Shown piece after piece: positions 13,466 to 19,453 of a stretch of 19,453 nucleotides of DNA; within the stretch, counting starts at the first letter, position 1, and each line of letters starts with the position of its first letter. The notes beneath the pieces are model-generated. The model saw nothing but the letters and a program-made list of their open reading frames with translations. It did not search any database and was not told where the DNA came from. The DNA is taken from NCBI GenBank assembly GCA_020350865.1, contig CP070726.1, forward strand, positions 1,951,030 through 1,970,482, in the 5' to 3' direction. This DNA is from Thermoplasmata archaeon (GTDB taxonomy: Archaea > Thermoplasmatota > Thermoplasmata > GCA-020350865). The position numbers were made by a program, and so were the translations under genes.

Positions 13466-13472
13466 AAAAAAA
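13466..13472 (-). terminator. T7 terminator of tRNA-Arg
   Basis: Directly after the tRNA 3' end the minus strand has seven T residues, the usual archaeal intrinsic termination signal. Confidence 0.7.
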
Positions 13473-13547
13473 CGGACGTGAGGGGATTCGAACCCCTGAC
13501 CCACGGCTTAGGAGGCCGTTGCCCTATCCAGACTAGGCCACACGCCC
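13473..13547 (-). tRNA. tRNA-Arg (anticodon CCT)
   Basis: A 75-base tRNA folds completely. The acceptor stem GGGCGTG pairs with CACGTCC (one G-T pair). The D arm is GCC...GGC, the anticodon stem ACGGC/GCCGT with loop CTCCTAA gives anticodon CCT, the variable loop is GGGTC, and the T arm is AGGGG/CCCCT with loop TTCGAAT. The discriminator is G. It reads AGG arginine codons. No intron is present and CCA is not encoded. A TATA-like AATTAAATA lies about 35 bases upstream on the minus strand, and a T7 run follows. Confidence 0.95.
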
Positions 13548-14062
13548 ACTTGTTCCTCACCAGTAAAGTTCTATGTGGTATTTAATTTTGTGAATACTTC
13601 TATTTTGGGCGAAGGGTTCCCAACTACAAATATTGAACAGTGAAAATGATAAAAGGAACTGGACTGCGGGACGGGAGTTCCTAAAAAATTGGGGAGGAGA
13701 CGCACACGAAGGTGCGGAAGATCCGATTTTTCAAACACCTGATGCAGGTGTTCTCAGGGTCGTTCTTCTTGGTGCAATCCGTTGTAAAGAACTGTTACCT
13801 CCATTTGCCGAAATTGTTCCGGACCATTTTTCGGACAGCCTTTTTCTGCTGCCCACATTGAAGGGGTTATCTTCCCTGTCCGTGATTAATCGAGCAGGGT
13901 CGAATCTTCGCATTTTCCTTGGGGTTCTGTTCTCTTTTTCTGGACCTTCCTTTTTCATCCTTGAACACAAAGGGAACATCATCCCTGTCAGTGTCCAAAA
14001 ATAAAAAAGATCTCCTCCCCAGGATTAAAGGTCCGGATATCCGGCCGTTCACTTCGAAGACC
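13548..14062. other. 515-base region with no convincing protein gene; several hairpins
   Basis: Open frames here (13633-14004 plus, 13731-13982 and 13867-14118 minus) have poor starts and unnatural composition. Stems include CGCAC-N6-GTGCG (13701-13716), AACACCTG-ATG-CAGGTGTT (13734-13752) and CCCTG-N16-CAGGG (13874-13899). It resembles neither RNase P RNA nor SRP RNA by the motifs I could look for. It may be an unannotated RNA or decayed DNA. The tRNA promoter lies in its first 40 bases. Confidence 0.4.
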
Positions 14063-14227
14063 TCATCTCTTCTTTTTCTTTTTGGTGCTCTTCTTTTTTG
14101 TTGTCTTTTTCTTGGCACCTTTCTTCTTGGTTGTCTTCTTCTTTGTTGTCTTCTTCTTGGCGCCTTTCTTTTTGGTGGTCTTCTTCTTTGTGGTCTTCTT
14201 CTTCTTTGTCGTTTTCTTCTTTGCCAT
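14063..14227 (-). CDS. Lysine-rich histone-H1-like small protein
   Basis: A 54-residue protein composed almost only of Lys and Thr with a few Gly and Ala, starting MAKKKTTKKKKTTKKKTT and repeating KKKTT and KKKGA units to a KKKKKR end. Two copies of the block KKKGAKKKTT are visible. Such tails resemble eukaryotic histone H1 C-termini and bacterial H1-like proteins that neutralise and compact DNA, so a chromatin or RNA-binding role is likely (inference). GGTGAG lies 5 bases before the ATG. A TATA-like TTTTTTAA at about 14291-14298 precedes it. The repeated codons AAG/AAA/ACA/ACC also leave long open frames on both strands, such as 14049-14360 minus in another frame, and these are shadows. Confidence 0.85.
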   Translation of the reverse strand: MAKKKTTKKKKTTKKKTTKKKGAKKKTTKKKTTKKKGAKKKTTKKKSTKKKKKR

Positions 14228-14339
14228 TTCTCTCACCACGTGATTTTGTGCACGTAGTTACATTATTGATGGGCGGTATAGATTTAGAGGTTAAAAAACT
14301 TTTGTTTTTTTTCATATTTTTGGTAGATTTTTTTCTTTT

Positions 14340-14348
14340 AAAAAAAAA
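14340..14348 (-). terminator. T9 terminator downstream of gins51
   Basis: The minus strand has nine consecutive T residues about 35 bases after the gins51 stop, in an AT-rich tract. This is a good archaeal intrinsic terminator that separates gins51 from the lysine-rich gene. Confidence 0.6.
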
Positions 14349-14382
14349 TTCTACACTCAAAAAGCGTCTTGAAAGTTTTTTA

Positions 14383-15084
14383 TCAACTACGAATCACCCT
14401 CGCTTTTTCGTTTTTACAGAGTATGTTTGCATATTTTTTCGGTAGTGAAACAACATCATCTTTTCTCAGATTGAAAGTCCTTTCCTCTGTTTCGAACGAC
14501 GGTATGTCTTCCAAAATGAGTATCACTGGGTTATCTTGGACATGCTCCGTTGTCATGGTTCCGTGGTCATGGGTTTCTCCAGATTTGCCCTCGGTTATGG
14601 GTGGGATTGTTTTCTCAGATTCCTCTTGACTCTCTTGGGGTGAAGATATTTTTTCTGAGGGTAAGAAAGTTGTCGCTTCGCATGTACTTTCCTCTTTTAT
14701 GGATAAAATGTGCAAGCGGTTTTTTGAAAGAGTTGATACGATTTCTTCGAATGCCTTCTTTTCCTCAGGCGAAAGAAAAGAGATATTTGGATCGCCTCCA
14801 TTTACCGCCGATAGTGCGAGTGCTGTAATCTTCCTCTCCCTGTATTCGTAGATTTGATTTGCCCTTTTATCGGACCTGTTGTATTCATCCTCAAGCATCA
14901 TGGTCTTTGAAGAGGTGGGGTCCTCTTTCCGTGCTTCGTAGTAACTGTTTCTGAGGTGCTCAACATATTCTATCAAATTGGGGTAGAATTGAGGAGGGAG
15001 TTTTGTTAGGGTGGTTGACTTTCGTTCTTCACGGTAAACCCGAGCAATCGTCTCGAAGGTGAATTCTTCATCCTGTTTCGCCAT
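14383..15084 (-). CDS. gins51: GINS complex subunit Gins51
   Basis: A 233-residue replication protein. The GINS complex links the MCM helicase to other replisome parts (the CMG assembly). The A domain at about 24-130 shows TLTKLPPQFYPNLIEYVEHL, YYEARKEDP, then DEYNRSDKRANQIYEYRERKI, ALALSAVNGGDP and KKAFEEIVSTLSKNR. A low-complexity, Ser/Glu-rich linker spans about 131-184. The B domain is at the C-terminus (186-233; VILILEDIPSF and LRKDDVVSLPKKYANILCKNEKARVI). The A-then-B order marks the Gins51 (Sld5/Psf1) type, and the length is slightly above typical because of the linker. AGGGG lies about 5 bases before the ATG. It follows a 48-residue zinc-ribbon gene by 65 bases and may share its transcript. 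Confidence 0.95.
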   Translation of the reverse strand: MAKQDEEFTFETIARVYREERKSTTLTKLPPQFYPNLIEYVEHLRNSYYEARKEDPTSSKTMMLEDEYNRSDKRANQIYEYRERKITALALSAVNGGDPNISFLSPEEKKAFEEIVSTLSKNRLHILSIKEESTCEATTFLPSEKISSPQESQEESEKTIPPITEGKSGETHDHGTMTTEHVQDNPVILILEDIPSFETEERTFNLRKDDVVSLPKKYANILCKNEKARVIRS

Positions 15085-15149
15085 GACCCCTAGATGGGTG
15101 TAGGGATATTAGGCATTTTTGAATGAAGGTGAGAATTGAAAAATAAAAT

Positions 15150-15296
15150 TTACCTGCATTTGTGAGAGGGATCGCAGCATGGAACCTTGGATTCGACAGC
15201 GAAATCCTTTGGTATAACCTCGTCGCACTCGGCGCATATGAAATCACCATCACTTCGTATGGTGACCTCCTGACCGCACAAAGGGCATCTAGGCAT
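15150..15296 (-). CDS. 48-residue zinc-ribbon protein
   Basis: A short protein beginning MPRCPLCGQEVTIRSDGDFI, with cysteine pairs CPLC (4, 7) and CAEC (21, 24), typical of a rubredoxin-like zinc ribbon, plus three more cysteines near the end (CC at 40-41, Cys47, next to His45). It is too small for an enzyme and its partner is unknown. A TATA box TATTAATA lies about 26 bases before the ATG at 15296, so the mRNA is probably leaderless. It precedes gins51 on the same strand by 65 bases, which may mean a role in replication or simply shared transcription. A minus-strand open frame at 15068-15334 overlapping it is a shadow. Confidence 0.8.
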   Translation of the reverse strand: MPRCPLCGQEVTIRSDGDFICAECDEVIPKDFAVESKVPCCDPSHKCR

Positions 15297-15318
15297 GGGC
15301 CATGGAAGTAACTTCGAT

Positions 15319-15326
15319 TATTAATA
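15319..15326 (-). promoter_or_regulatory. TATA box for the zinc-ribbon/gins51 unit
   Basis: TATTAATA is centred 26-27 bases before the ATG at 15296, predicting a leaderless transcript. Confidence 0.55.
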
Positions 15327-15352
15327 CTTTTCAACGGATTATCATGGAAAAG

Positions 15353-15361
15353 ATTTAAAAT
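15353..15361 (+). promoter_or_regulatory. TATA box for the DUF167/Toprim unit
   Basis: ATTTAAAAT is centred 28 bases before the ATG at 15385. With the box at 15319-15326 it makes a compact divergent pair of probably leaderless promoters within 89 bases. Confidence 0.55.
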
Positions 15362-15384
15362 CGTCGAATCAATTGGGAATCGAA

Positions 15385-15735
15385 ATGACGGATTTATACA
15401 GAATACTGTCCGGGTGTATGAAGCAAAAAGACGATGGTGTGCTCATCGAAATAGAGGTCATCCCTTCCGCCGGAAAGTATGGGATTCAGGGAATAGATGA
15501 GTGGAGGGGGCGCATCAGGATAGGTGTGAACGCCAGGGCTGAAAAAGGTATGGCAAATAGGGAACTAATCAGGTTGCTTTCATCCATGTTTGCCCTGACA
15601 ACTTCCGAGGTTATCATTGTAAAAGGCAATAGATCAAGAAATAAGTCCCTTTTAGTCAAGGGAATACCCATGAAGGAAATCGCAACTAAGATCAAGCAAG
15701 AAATGGGAAGAAATGAACACATGAATAGGAAATAA
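15385..15735 (+). CDS. DUF167 (YggU-type) protein
   Basis: A 116-residue cytosolic protein of the DUF167/YggU family, small alpha/beta proteins of unknown function widespread in archaea and bacteria. The family pattern is clear: IEIEVIPSAGKYGI near the start, GRIRIGVNARAEKGMANRELIRLL in the middle (the A-x-x-G-x-A-N core), and VIIVKGNRSRNKSLLVKGI before the C-terminal helix. The start is ATG at 15385, not the upstream TTG at 15373, because the TATA box at 15353 predicts a transcript beginning there. The Toprim gene starts 11 bases after its stop, so the two are an operon. Confidence 0.9.
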   Translation: MTDLYRILSGCMKQKDDGVLIEIEVIPSAGKYGIQGIDEWRGRIRIGVNARAEKGMANRELIRLLSSMFALTTSEVIIVKGNRSRNKSLLVKGIPMKEIATKIKQEMGRNEHMNRK

Positions 15736-15746
15736 AGGGTGCGCAG

Positions 15747-16136
15747 ATGCAATCGGAGGAACTCGTTGAAAAAATCGAGAGGGTCGTGGAGGAATTGATA
15801 TCCCTCAATACCGCGATACCCGTGATCGTCGAGGGGGAGTCGGATGTGAGGGCACTGCGCAAACTGGGCCTTTCCGGGGAGATCATATCCATCAACACCG
15901 GTCAATCCATCTTCAATTTCTGCGAGGAGCTCTCCCAAAAACACGATGAGGTGATAATACTCACGGACTGGGATAGAAAGGGCGGACATTTGGGAAAACT
16001 TATTACCGAAGGTTTGAAGGCAAACGGTGTGAAGTTCAACATCCAAATTCGAGCCAAGCTAGCTGCCTACTGCAGAAAGGAGACAAAGGATGTAGAGGGA
16101 CTTGTAGCCTGCATGCACCGGCTGAAAAATATTTAA
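15747..16136 (+). CDS. Toprim-domain protein, UPF0292-type
   Basis: A 129-residue protein with a single Toprim domain, the metal-binding catalytic fold of primases, topoisomerases, OLD nucleases and RNase M5. The motifs are VEGESD at 28-33 (Glu30 as the first acidic residue, Asp33) and ILTDWDRKGG at 71-80 (Asp74 and Asp76). The size, with only a short N-terminal helix and a basic C-terminal tail (AAYCRKETKDVEGL), fits the archaeal UPF0292 group of stand-alone Toprim proteins, whose substrate is not known to me. A nucleic acid transaction such as RNA cleavage is plausible. It is translationally close to the DUF167 gene (11 bases). Confidence 0.88.
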   Translation: MQSEELVEKIERVVEELISLNTAIPVIVEGESDVRALRKLGLSGEIISINTGQSIFNFCEELSQKHDEVIILTDWDRKGGHLGKLITEGLKANGVKFNIQIRAKLAAYCRKETKDVEGLVACMHRLKNI

Positions 16137-16240
16137 ACCATAAATGATATCATGTTTCGTTCTATTTATGGTGGAAATTTGAGCAACGATAACACGAGGC
16201 TCAAAGGGATACCGGTAATGCAAACAATGGGGGGTGTGCC

Positions 16241-17764
16241 ATGTATGATGAATCGAAAAAATTGACAGACCTTGAAGACAGCGAGCAGGGTGTTCTGGAT
16301 AGAGAGGCGTCCATCTGGGAGGTCCTGAGAAAAAGCGAAGAAAAGATCAGGGTTGAGAGGAAAAGGATAAATGAGGAGAAGGCAGTAGTCGAACGCCTGA
16401 AAGAGAAGCTCTTCAAGGAAAAGGACGAGCTGAATAAACTCAAAGACGAGGTCATCTCAGAGAAAAAGGAAACCATTAAGGAAAGGGACCAATTGTCAGA
16501 ATCCAAGGATCACCTGGCGGTGCTGCGACACAAGGCCACCAGGATCATCGGCAGACTTGAAGAGCAGCATCTGAATTTAAGGGACCGTATCGAGGAAGTG
16601 AACAAAAAGATCAGGGAAGTGGAGCAGAGGACTGCCAGTTTGCTCACCAGGGAAAAGGCCCTTTTAAAGACGGATGAGGGACTGAAGGCCAAGGGGAACG
16701 AGTACATACGATGGGAGAACGAAATCATAGAAAAGGAAAAGGAAGTGACCAACAAGGTCAAGGCCCTGACGGCAAGGGAAAGTGACCTTACGGAGAGAGA
16801 GAAAGCTTTGAATGCCAGGGAGAATGCCATAAACAAATCAGAGCAGGAAAGAGTCGCAAAGGAAAATGACCTCGCCGCTCGATATGATAAACTGCTTGCC
16901 AGGGAAAAGGATTTGCAGGATGAGCAGGAAAGATTAACCTCAATGAAGATAGCGATCATGGAGAGGGAAAAGAGGCTCTTGGCCAGGGAGAAGATATTGG
17001 AAGAAGGGGAGGTTTACGAACCCATCGAGCCCCTTTCCAAGGACATCAAAGCACCTGACTTGGAAAAGGTTGAGGGAGAACTGGGAATCGCGCCGGGCGC
17101 CCAGGTTTCACCTCAGCTCACATCGGATGAAGGAATGGTGACTGCATCAAGGGAGCCAGTGACAACAGGAGAAGATACCGTTACCCCCCATGTAACTGTA
17201 AAAGACCAGCCCGAAGCAAAGGAGGAGATGGAGGAAGCAATCGATGAAGAGAGGGCGTGTCCCCGTTGCGGGACCATGATAAGCAAGGTTGCTACCACAT
17301 GTTTTGCCTGCGGAACCGACCTGACATCTGAGGTTAAGATCGAAGAGGCAAAGGCCAGCCTGTCAGAGGGGGCAACCACAATATCCGAGGATACTGCCAG
17401 AGAATCACCCAAAGAATCGGAGTTCCTGAGGTTTGAAGAGAAGGAAAAGGAAGAGGAATTCAAGCTGCCCAGTAAGGAAGAGCTCTACACATTAAGCGAT
17501 GATGAACTGGTCAGAGCCTGCACTATTTTAGGCCTGGATACTGATGGGAGAACAAAACACCTGAGAGAAAGACTGCTGGGATACATGGAGAAAATGGAGA
17601 GCGAGGAAGGTAAAAAAGCCGCCGATCAAATAGCTACCATGGGGCAAAAGGAGGGTGACCAACCGACCTGCTCAGAATGCGGTAATGCAATGAACTATAT
17701 TGAGCAGTACGATCGATATTACTGCTATACCTGCGAAAAATACGCACCCAAAGAAAAAACATGA
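16241..17764 (+). CDS. Long coiled-coil protein with zinc ribbon, SAP domain and C-terminal zinc ribbon
   Basis: A 507-residue soluble protein that I do not recognise as a named family. Residues 1-255 are nearly continuous coiled coil, with an LxxRE-type repeat at 177-252 (LTARE, LTERE, LNARE, LLARE twice). A Thr/Glu-rich disordered stretch (260-335) leads to a zinc ribbon (Cys340, Cys343, Cys354, Cys357), another acidic linker, and a SAP-like DNA-binding motif at about 412-450 (LYTLSDDELVRACTILGLDTDGRTKHLRERLLGYM). A second zinc ribbon at 477-498 has Cys477, Cys480, Cys495 and Cys498. GGGGGTG precedes the ATG. SAP and zinc ribbons suggest nucleic-acid binding with oligomerisation through the coil, perhaps in chromosome organisation; that is inference. 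Confidence 0.85.
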   Translation: MYDESKKLTDLEDSEQGVLDREASIWEVLRKSEEKIRVERKRINEEKAVVERLKEKLFKEKDELNKLKDEVISEKKETIKERDQLSESKDHLAVLRHKATRIIGRLEEQHLNLRDRIEEVNKKIREVEQRTASLLTREKALLKTDEGLKAKGNEYIRWENEIIEKEKEVTNKVKALTARESDLTEREKALNARENAINKSEQERVAKENDLAARYDKLLAREKDLQDEQERLTSMKIAIMEREKRLLAREKILEEGEVYEPIEPLSKDIKAPDLEKVEGELGIAPGAQVSPQLTSDEGMVTASREPVTTGEDTVTPHVTVKDQPEAKEEMEEAIDEERACPRCGTMISKVATTCFACGTDLTSEVKIEEAKASLSEGATTISEDTARESPKESEFLRFEEKEKEEEFKLPSKEELYTLSDDELVRACTILGLDTDGRTKHLRERLLGYMEKMESEEGKKAADQIATMGQKEGDQPTCSECGNAMNYIEQYDRYYCYTCEKYAPKEKT

Positions 17765-17800
17765 GATTTGGAATACTATTCTCCAGATGCACTATGCCCT

Positions 17801-19105
17801 TTAAGGACTTCTCGCCACCTCAACCTCCCTGTACACTATCTCCACTTCGAAGCCTTCCTCATTCTCGTTTTCGAATTTAGATGCGAGGTGATTTAGGATA
17901 TCTATGTGAATGTACTGAACCTTGCATTTTGCGGTGTCGTTGGTATATATCAATATCCTCACATAGACCGGTTTTTCAGGACCCAGGCCGAAAATCCCCC
18001 TTTCCAGCCGAATCTCATCCACCTCATAATCCTCGATATAAGTGTAGTTACCGTTTTCGATGACCACAAGGGCCTCCTTGCCTATTCTTCTCTCCAACTG
18101 GTAATCCTGATATGCTTCCCAAGTAGACCAGCCCAGAATGGCCCCCAGGATGATGAGAATAATCATGGTGACGAACAATCTCTTTTTGATGCTCCTCTCG
18201 GAGTGCATCATCTCCATGAAACCGCCGGGTCTGATACCAAGCCTCCAGAACACCAGTGTTCCTGCAATGTTTATGCAAATGACATTTACAGCCAAAAGGA
18301 GGCCCGAGCTGACGATAAAGTTCATATCTAGCAAAGCCGTACCAATTCCCACAATGGCTGCCGGGGGAACCAGAGCCACCGCAATCATCACACCCACCAG
18401 TATCTCCCCTTTTTTCTCTGCAAATGAGTACGCACCAGCGGCACCCGATGCCAAGGCGAGGCCCACAATGAGGATGTTTAAGGTGGTTCTTTCCGCGATC
18501 TCCTTTGGCAGTTCCTCCACACTTATGTCCACCAGGGGGGGCAGAAGACCCAGAGCATTGACAAAGAAGGCTGTGGCAGCGGCAGCAATAATCACTATGA
18601 GCAGCCCCAAAAAGGTGCTAACTATGCCCTTCTTGAACAGCGCGGTATCACCCATGACAGTGCCCACGCAACTTGCGATGCTCGGACCCAAAAGAGGGGC
18701 GATGACCATGGCGCCAATGACCACGGCCGTGCTGTTGAGCAGAAGGCCCAGTGTGGCCACAAAGCTCGATACGACTATCATGAACACGTAACCCCTGGAG
18801 AGGTAGCAGGCCCTTCTGGCGCTCTCTATTATCTCCTCCTTGGGAGCAATAGTAGGCATCCTCTCGGGCTCCACCTTGGATAGGCTGGCGTGGATGGGCA
18901 TTATCGATACCGTGCCCACCTTGTGGATATCCGCACCTTTCAGCTTGGAGATGAAATCGTTGACCATCTGATCCGGGACGGTGATCAGAACAAGGTCGAT
19001 CTCACCCGAACTCCTCACATGGGCGGCCTTCAGATTGCTCTCCTGGGCAATACTCAGTACCTTTCTGACATCCCGATCCGGCAAAATGATCTGTATCTGC
19101 CTCAT
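17801..19105 (-). CDS. DUF389 multi-pass membrane protein
   Basis: A 434-residue membrane protein of the DUF389 family, whose transport or signalling role is not established. Residues 1-80 form a small alpha/beta domain beginning MRQIQIILPDRD. Seven hydrophobic segments lie at about 106-124, 128-148, 163-185, 209-228, 234-256, 262-286 and 310-328, with the family features NSTAVVIGAMVIAPLLGP (near 124-141) and LVPPAAIVGIG. A C-terminal domain of about 105 residues follows the last helix (WSTWEAYQDYQLERRIGKEA onward). I chose ATG at 19105 because the TATA box at 19131-19138 would lie inside a longer N-terminus, and MRQIQ is the typical family start. The gene is convergent with the SAP protein gene, 36 bases apart. 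Confidence 0.9.
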   Translation of the reverse strand: MRQIQIILPDRDVRKVLSIAQESNLKAAHVRSSGEIDLVLITVPDQMVNDFISKLKGADIHKVGTVSIMPIHASLSKVEPERMPTIAPKEEIIESARRACYLSRGYVFMIVVSSFVATLGLLLNSTAVVIGAMVIAPLLGPSIASCVGTVMGDTALFKKGIVSTFLGLLIVIIAAAATAFFVNALGLLPPLVDISVEELPKEIAERTTLNILIVGLALASGAAGAYSFAEKKGEILVGVMIAVALVPPAAIVGIGTALLDMNFIVSSGLLLAVNVICINIAGTLVFWRLGIRPGGFMEMMHSERSIKKRLFVTMIILIILGAILGWSTWEAYQDYQLERRIGKEALVVIENGNYTYIEDYEVDEIRLERGIFGLGPEKPVYVRILIYTNDTAKCKVQYIHIDILNHLASKFENENEEGFEVEIVYREVEVARSP

Positions 19106-19130
19106 GCACTCGGACATCGAACTTAAGGTT

Positions 19131-19138
19131 TTTATAAG
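19131..19138 (-). promoter_or_regulatory. TATA box for the DUF389 gene
   Basis: The minus strand reads CTTATAAA centred about 29 bases before the ATG at 19105 and only 17 before the ATG at 19117, too near for the latter. It supports a leaderless start at 19105. Confidence 0.55.
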
Positions 19139-19274
19139 TATTGTATCCGCTTTCAAAGTTCAATAGTCCCGGTATGCAGACCTCAATTTTACCTGCTAAA
19201 TTATATGTAAGAGTAGGGAGAGATGAATTCAGAGGGATTCAGCTTTACAGGATTTGCGGGTTCTGGAACGTTGG

Positions 19275-19321
19275 CGTGACTTTGGGGTGATTTCGTGAAA
19301 AATGGTGCATATCGTGACTTT
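19275..19321 (+). repeat. Direct repeat CGTGACTTT (two copies) upstream of the right-edge gene
   Basis: Identical 9-base copies occur at 19275-19283 and 19313-19321, 38 bases apart, with a related CGTGAAA at 19294-19300 between them. The second copy lies just before a TATA-like TTTTTAA. It may be a regulator site, but the evidence is slight. Confidence 0.3.
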
Positions 19322-19367
19322 TGCATAACTTTTTAAGGTAGTAGGTATTTACTGAAAATAGGGTGAG

Positions 19368-19453
19368 ATGGTGTCCATAAAGGAAGTTGATATCACAAAG
19401 GGCAATGTAGGAAAGTTACCAAATACAGAAGCGGTATATTCATTGTGGACGGA
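19368..19453 (+). CDS. Unidentified protein, N-terminal fragment (runs off right edge)
   Basis: An open frame starting ATG at 19368 (or GTG at 19371) reads MVSIKEVDITKGNVGKLPNT and continues to the window end without a stop, 28 residues in all. GGGTGAG sits just before it, too near the ATG for ideal spacing and better for the GTG. A TATA-like TTTTTAAGG at about 19329-19337 precedes it. No family can be named from this piece. Confidence 0.5.
   Translation, partial: MVSIKEVDITKGNVGKLPNTEAVYSLWT

Noticed and set aside
13473..13547. Intron-containing tRNA
   Set aside because: The 75-base tRNA folds completely without any insertion in the anticodon loop.
13633..14004. 123-residue plus-strand frame starting with TTG
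   Set aside because: There is no ribosome site or domain pattern, and its hydrophobic, Ser/Leu/Phe-rich composition resembles random T-rich DNA.
14049..14360. 103-residue acidic minus-strand frame
   Set aside because: It is an out-of-frame reading (EED/KEE repeats) of the lysine-rich gene, which has its own start and ribosome site.

Overview
The window looks archaeal. It carries a class V (bifunctional) fructose-1,6-bisphosphate aldolase/phosphatase, a class I CCA-adding enzyme, a Gins51-type replication subunit, a UPF0292-type Toprim protein and a tRNA-Arg without an encoded CCA. Many genes have an AT-rich TATA-like box about 26-29 bases before a start codon, which implies leaderless or short-leader mRNAs. 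Others have clear GGAGGTG-type ribosome sites. Gene content suggests a euryarchaeon, possibly a Thermoplasmata relative. That placement is inference.

Left part (1-5195): a cut-off GNAT acetyltransferase and an acylphosphatase on the minus strand; a PHP-domain metal phosphoesterase facing a CDP-alcohol phosphatidyltransferase; a membrane-anchored D-glucuronyl C5-epimerase-like protein; a coiled-coil protein with a duplicated EITGGV motif; and the gluconeogenic FBP aldolase/phosphatase. These are mostly single genes with their own promoters.

Middle part (5196-10930), the most unusual: a run of six minus-strand genes (9519 down to 5439) led by a zinc-ribbon/transmembrane/caspase-like peptidase. 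It continues with a coiled-coil protein, a two-TM protein with a C-terminal zinc ribbon, a small possibly PH-like protein, and two zinc-ribbon multi-TM proteins, the last with a Pro-Gln-Tyr repeat and a TM2-like domain. Four of the six have a short zinc ribbon predicted to face the cytoplasm, while the caspase domain is predicted outside. A divergent two-TM protein gene starts from the same intergenic region. A 7-7-7 inverted repeat there lies exactly midway between the two TATA boxes. A winged-helix regulator gene follows convergently. I propose this as a candidate undescribed membrane/protease system.

Right part (10931-19453): CCA-adding enzyme; a membrane protein with an external Ig-like domain; tRNA-Arg(CCT) with a T-run terminator and unexplained hairpins on both sides; a 54-residue lysine-rich histone-H1-like protein; a pair of a 48-residue zinc-ribbon gene and gins51; a divergent pair of DUF167 and Toprim genes; a long coiled-coil protein with zinc ribbon, SAP domain and second zinc ribbon; a DUF389 membrane protein; and the beginning of an unidentified gene at the right edge.
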